From contig NW_008805075.1 in assembly GCF_000004825.1 (NCBI RefSeq), positions 125,788 through 189,787 of the forward strand: DNA of 64,000 nucleotides. Reading direction: 5' to 3'. Source of the stretch: Heterostelium album PN500 (lineage: Eukaryota > Evosea > Eumycetozoa > Acytosteliales > Acytosteliaceae). Within the stretch, counting starts at the first letter, position 1. Every line of letters begins with the position of its first letter. Shown piece after piece: positions 55,596-64,000 of the stretch. Position numbers and translations under genes: made by a program. The notes beneath the pieces were generated by a model, which had not been told where the DNA came from, did not search any database, and worked only from the letters and a program-made list of their open reading frames with translations.

Positions 55596-56619
55596 ATGTT
55601 AAATAAGAATACTATTATAGATATAAATTTTTATCTATCAACATTAGAGATTTATTGTGGTGTTAGCAAAACAACATTTGACCACCTCTATTCTATGATT
55701 AAAGATCATTTTCAAATTCAAGAAAAACATTTACTTTGGTTCTTGGTATATTTAAGGCAGTACAATTCATTAGATATACATGCTGTCAACTTTGGAGTCT
55801 CAGTTAGAACTTTTAAGACCTGGGTTGACAATTGTTTCGTGGCATTTAATATTGTACTTAAAAATAAGTTGAAAGAAGATGTTCTATTAGTAAGTAATAA
55901 ATTTAACTTTTCTATTTCTAAAATCATAACTAAATTAATCTTATATGATAAGAATCCAAATATTCTAGATAATTTGGTCATTAAAGAGTATTCTTTTGGT
56001 ACTGGTGATGCCATTCAAACTAAACTTGTAAACTGTGCTGTTGATACTACCCTTCTACAAATCCCAAAACCTATTGATGGATATTTGTACAAATCATTAT
56101 ATTGTAGTATGTAATATAAATATATAAATTTAATAATTTTATTTAGCTAATTTTAAGAATTAAAAATTGTAGCAAAACATAAAATACATGGCTATAAATA
56201 TGAAGCTGTAGTAGGTTTGAAGGGGGAACTACTATCACTAAGAGGTCCATTTCCTGGTAGTCAACATGATGCCAGTATTTACTCGTCTATTGGTGAATGA
56301 AATTGATCATTTACTATCTCCGTCATATTGGATGCTGGGAGACAAGGGTTATATTGGTGGAAATAGAATTTTTGCACCAAATAAGAAATTGTCAAGGAAA
56401 GAGCCATCAATAAGAAACCCAAACAAAACTATGAAAGTCAAAGTTCCGTTTACACCAGAACAGAAAGCAGAAAATTCTTTTATCAATTCCAATCGTGCTG
56501 TTGTAGAAAATTATTTTGGGAGAATTAAAAAATTCCATTGCTTTGAAAAGGCATGGAGGGGCTCAAAAGAAAAATTGGATTTGGCTTTCTTGGTTGTTAA
56601 CTTATATTGTAAACATTGA
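55596..56619 (+). pseudogene. DDE transposase (PIF/Harbinger, HARBI1-like), one-base frameshift
   Basis: Exons 55596-56106 and 56173-56619. The N-terminal helix-turn-helix-like part includes GVSKTTFDHLYSMI and FGVSVRTFKTWVDN. DDE motifs: first Asp in CAVDTT, then KIHGYKYEAVVG and FPGSQHDASIY, second Asp in LGDKGYIGG, Glu in NRAVVENYFGRIKKF; all three acidic residues are present. The frame breaks after DASI near 56280, where one extra T (TTT) shifts to the frame carrying the second Asp and Glu; the coding total is 3n+1. Without that base it would be 318 residues. The break inactivates this copy unless it is a sequencing error. Confidence 0.8.
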
Positions 56620-56651
56620 TATTCAGCTTGGAATGAAAAAAGCTTTTAGAG

Positions 56652-56794
56652 AATAATAAAATAAAGTTCTAACTTGATTTTTACTTTTAAATTTTACATT
56701 TAAATAAATTTTTTTTTATAAAAAATTTTGAAAAATTTTGAAATTTTATTTTTTTTTGTAATTTTGTTGAATTATTTGGTTTTGCACTTGTTTA
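56652..56794 (-). repeat. Right terminal inverted repeat of the Harbinger-like element
   Basis: Reverse complement of the left repeat, beginning 33 bases after the transposase stop. Confidence 0.9.
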
Positions 56795-56797
56795 AAT

Positions 56798-57220
56798 AAC
56801 TAATTTTTTAACACTTTTTTTTTAGATTTGTTTTTCCAATTTTTGTCAGGCACAAAAAGTCTGGTAACTTTCAAAACCTTATATTAATTGGCAATATCTT
56901 CTTGTTTTACAAAAAGTTGAGATAAAAGGTAAATTTCATTTTCTTTAATAAAAATGATAAAATTAATTTGATAAATTAAATTAATTGAACCATAAAAAAG
57001 ATGCCCAATTTTAAAAATCAATCAAAATTTGTAAATAACTTAAAATTTTAATAGTGTGAACTTGGCCAACGAAAAATTAGTGATTTGAAAATGGAAAGGC
57101 TTTTAAGCAATCATTTAAAAACTTAAATCCAAAAGTTTTAATTTTCTTTATAAAATCTTGTTTACTCCTATCTTTAATTAAATATTTTATTTATTATTAT
57201 ACATTGATTCCAACTATTAA
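56798..57220. promoter_or_regulatory. Promoter region of NOX-like copy 2
   Basis: AT-rich, 423 bases from the transposon end to the ATG. The transposon may have separated copy 2 from older upstream sequence. No site recognised. Confidence 0.4.
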
Positions 57221-59920
57221 ATGACAACTAAAAAAGCTAATAAGGTATGTAACTACCTATAACGAGAACATCGAACACTTCTTATCGGAACTAACTAACT
57301 TTTAAACTTAATATGCATAAAGTATCAACCACTCCTAGGGAATAAACAAACGAATAAAGGATTCTGGAAAAGACTGTCAGAATTTTCCGAGAGACCTGCT
57401 TTCTGGCCATCGCTTTATATCATTTTATCCTTGATCTTTGCCGCCACTTTTATTTTGACCAAAACATTTTATGGTGTAATCTATGTGGAAATGAGTGGTT
57501 CTGCTATCATTGCTTTTCTGTTCTTGGTTCTGGCGGTCAATGTTTTCTGGAGATTAGCTTTTCACTCGCTACCAAAATACCGACTTTCTCTCCTACTAGC
57601 ACTGATTATTTGCCTTTCTCGTGCCGCAGAAAACTCACTTCGTACATATAACTACTGGAGCTACAGCTATCCCATCACCGTGACATTGGCAGTCATGTCA
57701 GAGACAAACCTGGTTCTGGCAATATGCTTCATGGCAAGTCTTTGCTTTGAGTACTACACGCACACCAACGTCATCAAAGGATCACCTACCTCCAAACTTT
57801 TCTGGTGGTCTTTAGCTGCTTTGGTGTTGTCATCGGTCGGAATGATACTAGTGACAATCATTCCAGGAGAGAAAGATAAAAATGACAACAGTGGCAGCGG
57901 CAGTAAGAGTAGTAAGAGCAGCGACAGTAATATCAACCTTTTATTTCAGATCACTATCTGGACCAACTTAATATCGGGATTGGGTGTGGTGATTGGATGT
58001 GCCATGCATATCAGACAGGTAGTTAATCCACGCCACTATGAAGTGAATTCCACCGAGGAAGTTACTCAAGGTCCGCTGTGTATGATCGTGTTGTGTAGCA
58101 TTGCCCTTCGTCTTGCCATTGACATGTACCAAATCACTGAGGGTGTGCAGTTCATCGACTATCTCAGTGATGCCACTTCCAATCCATTCTTTGATTTCGC
58201 CAAGGATCTCTTCTCCCAAATGATTCCGATCATCCTCCACCTCTACAGTACATACTTTAACTCGTTGTACAAGAAGAACGACGATGTCGAAAGAGCAACC
58301 AAAACCGAAATAGTGGAGATCAACAACCAGATGGTGAAGCTTGCACTACGTCCCGGAATCATCGGACTTCACTTTGCATCGTGTGGCTACGTCATTGCCA
58401 CGACAAGCAATACACTCCCATTATCGATTTTAGTTGCTAGAGTCGGTGCCTTTTGGATATTCATCGACTACTGTCTATTGTTGACGACAATCTCCTCACC
58501 GATTCTACAGATTGTTTACCGCTACTTCCATAGCAATGTTTCATCTCACGCCATCCACAAGATTCATTTTCACCGAACCATGGCTATCAACCTGATGTTT
58601 GCCATCGTGGTGCATGTAACCGGTCACATTGTAACTTGGAGTATGAATCCAAACTTTAGAACGGAGGAAGACAATGTTCTGGTCTACACCTACAACATCC
58701 CGATTGTGACTGGATTCGCCATGCTTCTAACCATTGGCTTAACTCTGCTCTCCGGATTCCTCTACCAAGGAAGATGGTTCTATGTTCACATTCCACTTGC
58801 GCTGATCACAACGATGTTCTTCTACATCCATGGTTACCAACGATTGCTTGGTCCTCCAGTTGGCGATCGAATGGTAATGATGTTCTCCGTGCTGTTCGGT
58901 GTGATGTACATCCTCTTTTTTATTATAAGAGCAATTACACATGCTGACACCACCGCAGTTAAGATTCCTGCAATGGAGACAACACAATTCTTGCTACTCG
59001 AGTCTGACTTGGAGGGATTCTCAATTGTTGATCCAGGATGCTACTACACCCTCTACCTGAAAGGAACTTATCTCTCTCATGGCCACCAGTTTTCCGCTTT
59101 CGTATGGCCGTGGTCAGATTACGAAGATGCCAACACATGCATTGCATGCAACCACAAAGCGAAAAAACTGAGATTTATTATCAGGACGAAAGGTGGATTC
59201 ACTCAGAGTCTGTCTGGTTTATTTGAAGATAAAAACAGTAATATCCAACTGGCAATGCACGGACCATATCTATCGACCGGTAACTCTGCTCTTCGCTTGC
59301 TGGAAACCATGAGAATCGAGGAGAATGAATTTCCTATTCTCGCACTCTATGCAAATGGTGTTGGTATCACTGTGTCGCTGTCGTTGCTGCAACACCTATT
59401 GTCACCATCCAACAGACTCATTGATCGCGTGGATTCGATTCGATTCTACTGGTCTACACCATCGAAAGAACTCTGTGAGAAAGTTCAAAAACTTCTCTAC
59501 GATGCATACAACGTTGATCAACTACGTGATCGTTTCAGAAAGATAAAATTCTATATTGCTCGAATTGGCAAAACAGAATTGAATACCGAAGCCAATAGAA
59601 ATGCCAATAGAAATGCTGATCCACCAGTTGCTCTATTCCAACCGGTGGCTCCAGAGGGTATCGATATTGATTTGGTACCGAAAGAATTTAAAGAAAGACC
59701 AAAAAACGATGATAAAACAAAAGCCAATGACCGCTACATAAAAGCCAAGAATGCTTACGATAATGTTATCAAGAATGAAGTGTTTGGTGGTGAATGGGGT
59801 ACTAGACTATCGGTACTGGTTTATTGTGGTTCCGACCTAGAGAATTATCGACATTTGTGGCAGGTCGACCACGAAAACGGTTCTAGAGGAAGAATCATTG
59901 AGAGAACAGAGACTTTTTAA
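57221..59920 (+). CDS. Seven-helix membrane module fused to NADPH oxidase core, copy 2
   Basis: Two exons: 57221-57244 (eight codons) and 57323-59920; 873 residues. Layout equals copy 1: seven hydrophobic segments, then the NOX core with HFHRTMAIN..VHVTGH, FYVHIPLALITTMFFYIHG, GPYLSTG, GVGITVSLSLL and a YWSTPSKEL strand. The four haem-type histidines are kept. Differences: the FAD motif HPFT of copy 1 reads HQFS, the nucleotide-binding loop CGEGVG reads YANGVG, and the luminal loop between helices 5 and 6 has a Ser/Lys-rich insert. The HPFT change could weaken FAD binding, so copy 2 may have altered activity. Tandem duplicate, now separated from copy 1 by the transposon. Confidence 0.8.
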
Positions 59921-60985
59921 AGATTAAAAATCGAATGACCGAAAACACATTTTAATCTATTGTAACTATGTATAATTATTTAAAATCCAGTCCAATCCAA
60001 TAAACAAATTAAGCTAAATTGAGACTTGTGGTGGTAAGATTAGATGGAATCTCTTCTTTACTGGCATGTCTTTATCGAATAACACCTATAGGAAGTCTAT
60101 ATCTATCATCGATTACATATTGTTTGGGATGATGTACCTATTCTTTTATATATAGAATGATGGTGTAATAAAAAATAGATTAGCTGATTACATCTCAAAA
60201 AAAAAAAAAAAAAAACATTTTGATTTTTTTCAACCCTTTTTGGAATTTAGAGATATAAATATTTGTTTTTTTTACATAAAATATCCTTTGGAATTATAAT
60301 TCATCAAACTAAATATTTATTTCCATCTCTGTTGACCTTTAATCATATAGATTGGCCTGTGTTAGTATATATATTATTATTATCTTTAGATCCAATACCA
60401 TCGAAGCTATTCCGATCCAACCTACCATCATACAGAGTCAAGTCTCCCGAAAATACAAAGTCTATGAAACGAATAGACTCTGGAATATGGTAATTGGATT
60501 ATTCTTCAAATAAGGAAATGGGAAGAAAAATCGGCAGTAGATTGAAAGTCAGCAGAGATCGAAACAAAAATTCATTTGTCAAATAATTTTGTATTATTAA
60601 ACAATAAATTGTTCAAATTCATTTATAATATTCAATTACTTTATTATTATTTGAATCATTACCTATCATCACAATTTTCATTAGTTGTCAATACTACTAG
60701 GTTAACTTTTAAACTACCAGACCCACTTCTTTTACATGTACAGGAAATAGCCACGATGAAATAATTTCTTTGTCAACAATCACCAATTTTTTTTTCAGTT
60801 TTTGTGTTCTAGTTTCACAAAAAAAAGAGATAAGGAATGAATAAAGAAATTATATTCACTTTGTGTATCAATGATAGTTAGTTATTCAGAATAATAATTG
60901 AAAAATAATTGTATTTTTTTTGTTTTAAAATTGTTTTTATAAAGATGGCTTTTCTAATTTATTAAAACACGTTTCTCAGGGAAGT
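59921..60985. other. Spacer with relics of a NOX-like gene
   Basis: Around 60113-60158 the plus strand reads ILFGMMYLFFYI followed by a stop, close to the VLFGVMYILFF segment of the NOX-like genes, so a fragment of a third copy seems to survive here. Another stretch at 60330-60500 has a coding-like composition but is not recognised. The rest is 3' flank of eS19 (minus). Confidence 0.4.
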
Positions 60986-61441
60986 TTAGTTCTTGGCGTG
61001 CTTCAAGTTGTAGACTTGCTTGGCGATACGATCGAGATCACGACGTCCGGTAGCGGTGATTCTTCTTCCACCCTTAAGTGAGTCGGTTTCGATGACCTTC
61101 AAGACGTTCAATTGACGTAAGCAGTAACGGATGACACCACCGTTGGCTTGGTGGAAGTGGTTTGGACGGACACCATCTCTACGGTTTCCACCAAAGGCCT
61201 TTCTGTAACATCCAACACCATCACCACCACGGAGGTATACCTTACGGGCCAAGGCGGCAATACGGACGTACAACCAGTCTGGGTTTGAGGGTGGGAGCTC
61301 CTTGTGGGTGGCAGTCTTGACAATGTCGACCCATCTTGGGATGTGGACACGACCAGTCTTCTTCAAGAACTTGGCGTAGTGAGCAATGAATTCTTGTGGG
61401 CAAACGTCCTTAACAGTTACACTTTGTACAGTAGTGGCCAT
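60986..61441 (-). CDS. rps19: 40S ribosomal protein eS19
   Basis: Single coding exon, 151 residues. Diagnostic parts: VKDVCPQEFIAHYAKFLKK, the WVDIVKTATHKELPP block, DWLYVRIAALARKVYLRGG, HFHQANGGVIRYCLRQL and RRITATGRRDLDRIAKQV. eS19 is needed for maturation of the small subunit. An AG lies directly before the ATG (AAATAG then ATGGCC) and the upstream region is very long, suggesting a 5'-UTR intron. Biased codon use matches uL5. Confidence 0.95.
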   Translation of the reverse strand: MATTVQSVTVKDVCPQEFIAHYAKFLKKTGRVHIPRWVDIVKTATHKELPPSNPDWLYVRIAALARKVYLRGGDGVGCYRKAFGGNRRDGVRPNHFHQANGGVIRYCLRQLNVLKVIETDSLKGGRRITATGRRDLDRIAKQVYNLKHAKN

Positions 61442-63825
61442 CTATTTGTTTTAATAATAATATTATTATAATTAGTATATTTATTTTTATTTTCTCGACC
61501 GAGAATAATAATGAAAAAAAATGAGGTCATGCTGAGTGTTATTTATCAAAAAAACTATTAATGTGATACAACTAAAACTTCTATTACTTTACTACACTCA
61601 TTTTTAATCTAGAAACATAGTTTATATTATGATTATATGTGATTATGTGATTATGTGATTATTTGATTATTTGATGATTTGATTATTTTTGTTTATAAGA
61701 TCGTCTTTTTCTTGAACAAGCATTCATTCTGTCGATCGAATAAAAAAACCATTTATATTTGTTTCAAAATGTAACTGCTAAACTTTTTGTTGAAAATCAA
61801 TTTTATCTGTGACCACCAACACCATTCTGTTATCCTGAATTATGATTATTTGTTGTTGTTGTTATTGTTTTGTTGTTTATTTTGTTTCTAGATTATAATC
61901 AATGAGTGTAGTTCTGTATGTTTCTGTAAAATTATTTTATTATTTATTATTTTTTTTTACTAAATAGATAATATTATATGTTTCTAAATAATTATAATTA
62001 TTTGTAGTAATTTTCGATTATTTTCTAAATACTAATAATTGTAGGTAGGTAGTAGGTATAGTAGGTAATTATTGTAGATACATTTTCAATTGTTTTAAAA
62101 GGAAATTAGGTAGAGAAAATAGAAAGAGATATAAAAACACACCTTATATGTGAACGGGTCGTTACTCGAGTGGAAAAAGGAAGCTTTGAGTAATTTTGTG
62201 TGCTGATTTAGCGGTGAGTGCTTCTGTTTCGAAAAATAAAAAAATAAAAAATAAAAAATTGAAATTTTTTCAAAAAAATTAATATTGTCAACGTTACCCG
62301 ATGTCAATATGAGCCTCACAAATCAATGACAATCATTCAAAAAAAAAAAAAACTGTGCACTCTAAATCACTTTTTTGACGAGCCTCATATTAAAATGAAT
62401 CATGAAAAAAATTTGTCTCTCGTGTTTTTTGCAATTCCTTACTTTTAGAAATTAATGCCCATGCATTTATTTCAAATGTTTTGTAACTCATTAACTCAAT
62501 TAATCAAAATCAGATAATAATAATAATTTATTTCATTATATAATAACAATTTTTATATGTTCTAAATTTATACATAATTGCAATAAATATATTAATTATT
62601 AATAAAAAAACAAATTAAAAAATTAACAGTTTAATATTATGCTGCTGAAAAAAAAGATATAATAATAGTTGAGTATGAATATCCTTGTTCCACTCCTAGA
62701 CAATTGTTTAAATATGAAAAAAAACAAAAACAACTACTTGAAATAATACTTTTAAGTCTAATTAAACTAAACTAATTAAATGAATGAATTATCTTTTTTA
62801 CAATTTGATCAAACTAACTAATATAGTTATTTATTTGATGATTGTAAAATAACTATAATAAAATAAAAAGAAAGTATTTATTATTATTTTAAATAAATAT
62901 CGTATCTTATCTTATTTTATCTTTTTTAATAATAGACTACAAAGTTAGTGATGCTTTGATCAATTGTAAAGCAATGAGGAGTGTGAGAACTGGTTGTGTT
63001 TTTTTTCAAAATTTCAAAGGTGTAACGTTTTTCGTTTCTTATTTTTTTTAATTTTTTTAACCAATTTTTTTTTTTGACATTGAAAAAATAGTATCAAGTG
63101 AAAAAAAACTAAAGCCACAGTTAGAAGTCCTCATCATTCTCCTCTTGCGCTAGGTAGGTAAAATAAACCTATGTTATTATTACTATTCATCATCATTAGA
63201 AATCATCATCATAAATCATCAATTAATTATTTAGTTTAATAAACAATAACAATATAATAATATAATAAATTAATAATAATGAAATTACAGAAATAGAAAA
63301 TAATAATAATAATTTACGAGAAATAATTATTTGTATAAATATTATCTCTTTTTTTTTATATAATAATATTTTGTTATTTAGTTTACTACTACTATTATAT
63401 TATTATTATTATTATTATTACTACTACTATCTCCTGAGGTTTAGAAAGGAAAAAAAAAAGTTATGATTACAGATTTTTAGATTTATCAAAGAAACACATA
63501 AAACAGGTCTTTTTTGTTGTTATTTGGAATGATATAGAACAGTTTTACTTTAGATCATCACGTCAATTAGATTTGATATAGAGAATCAAACAGTATCTGC
63601 ACTATTTAAGTTTTACGAAAAAAAAAAAAACCAAAATAATAATCTACAGAAATCGAACCAAATCTTTTTTTTTCTTTTCGTTTTTGAAAATAATGATGAT
63701 AATGATGATTTAGAATAATAACAATAGATAATTTGATTTAAAAATATAAATAAATACTAATTTAATTTTATCAACTATTGCTACTACTACTACTACAATT
63801 ATAATCATTACGTATAGATTAAAAA
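61442..63825. promoter_or_regulatory. Long divergent spacer with probable leader introns of eS19 and eL21
   Basis: About 2.4 kb with no coding gene. Two GC-richer patches stand out: 62140-62225 (minus-strand leader candidate of eS19, ending near AAG then GTGTGT) and about 63110-63160 (plus-strand leader candidate of eL21, CTCTTGCGCTAG then GTAGGT). Each is preceded, on its own strand, by a T/A-rich tract, as in other ribosomal promoters here. Trinucleotide repeats (TTA, CTA) occur at 63390-63430 and 63778-63800. Confidence 0.45.
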
Positions 63826-64000
63826 ATGACTCACTCATACGGTCAACGTTCAGGAACCAGACACAAGTTCGCCCGTGGATTCAGACAACACGGTCTCCTC
63901 AAGACTACCACTTTCTTGAGAACCTTCCGTTTGGGAGATATCGTTGATATCAAGGCCTCCGGTAATGTCCACAAGGGTATGCCACACAAATACTACCACG
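63826..64000 (+). CDS. rpl21: 60S ribosomal protein eL21, N-terminal part (runs off the window)
   Basis: ATG in AAAAAATG context. The 58 visible codons read MTHSYGQRSGTRHKFARG and continue through FRLGDIVDIKASGNVHKGMPHKYYH, the eL21 signature. Incomplete at the window edge. Unlike uL5 and uL15 the ATG is not followed at once by an intron, though an upstream leader intron ending in TATAG at about 63816 is likely. Confidence 0.95.
   Translation, partial: MTHSYGQRSGTRHKFARGFRQHGLLKTTTFLRTFRLGDIVDIKASGNVHKGMPHKYYH

Larger units (their letters stand above)
53609..56794. mobile_element. PIF/Harbinger-like DNA transposon with 144-bp terminal inverted repeats
   Basis: A 3186-base element. Both ends start TAAACAAGTGCAAAACC and are flanked by AAT (53606-53608 and 56795-56797), a possible 3-bp target duplication as expected for PIF/Harbinger. 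It carries two divergent genes: a minus-strand gene near the left end and a DDE transposase of the DDE_Tnp_4/HARBI1 type at the right end. Both are interrupted (a stop codon; a one-base insertion). The near-perfect repeats show the insertion is recent. It sits between the two NOX-like paralogues, after copy 1 and before the copy 2 promoter. Confidence 0.85.

Noticed and set aside
1-64000. tRNA, rRNA and CRISPR features
   Set aside because: No convincing tRNA cloverleaf signals or rRNA sequence were recognised by eye, and no regularly spaced repeat array was seen. A tRNAscan run would be needed to exclude tRNAs.

Overview
The window is nuclear DNA of a dictyostelid social amoeba. Evidence: very AT-rich intergenic DNA, short introns with GTAAGT/GTATGT donors, A-rich start contexts, Gln/Asn/Thr homopolymer tracts, and clear dictyostelid families (F-box/FNIP-repeat proteins, TIG/EGF surface proteins, three ribosomal proteins close to Dictyostelium versions). 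Coding GC looks too high for D. discoideum, so Cavenderia or Heterostelium is more likely; the species is inferred, not shown.

Layout. 0.6-3.7 kb: a GPI-anchored TIG/EGF adhesion-type protein. 4.1-5.0 kb: a small element bounded by 65-bp inverted repeats. 5-17.4 kb: an F-box/FNIP-repeat cluster with three intact minus-strand genes, one frameshifted copy, three deletion relics, and one diverged plus-strand gene. 17.5-27.3 kb: single-copy housekeeping genes on the minus strand (LETM1-domain mitochondrial protein, Sec7 ArfGEF, transportin-3/importin-13-type karyopherin, ribosomal protein uL15/L27a). 28.4-32.8 kb: a tandem triplet of CD-MPR/Atg27-like sorting receptors with YQQV tails. 33.2-43.8 kb: three large genes with the unusual order B-box zinc finger, GBP-like P-loop GTPase, RING finger, patatin-like lipase. 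44-49.6 kb: YJU2, Rogdi, uL5/L11 and an OB-fold protein. 50.6-59.9 kb: two tandem genes fusing a seven-helix membrane module to a complete NADPH-oxidase core, separated by a 3.2-kb PIF/Harbinger-like DNA transposon with 144-bp terminal inverted repeats. 61-64 kb: eS19 and the start of eL21.

Gene models were built by joining exons at GT..AG sites and checking that the summed coding length is divisible by three; every single-copy gene closes cleanly. The exceptions are multicopy loci: F-box copy B, GTPase-RING-patatin copy 2 and the transposon genes, which carry single-base indels or a stop. That pattern points to relaxed selection in repeated genes, or to assembly errors among near-identical copies.

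The best candidate for an undescribed system is the B-box/GTPase/RING/patatin trio. One member (minus strand) keeps a plausible lipase Ser-Asp dyad. The two tandem members have lost the nucleophile serine but keep GTPase and RING. This looks like an active enzyme with pseudoenzyme partners, resembling innate-immune GTPases and patatin effectors. The 7TM-NADPH oxidase fusion pair is the second candidate.
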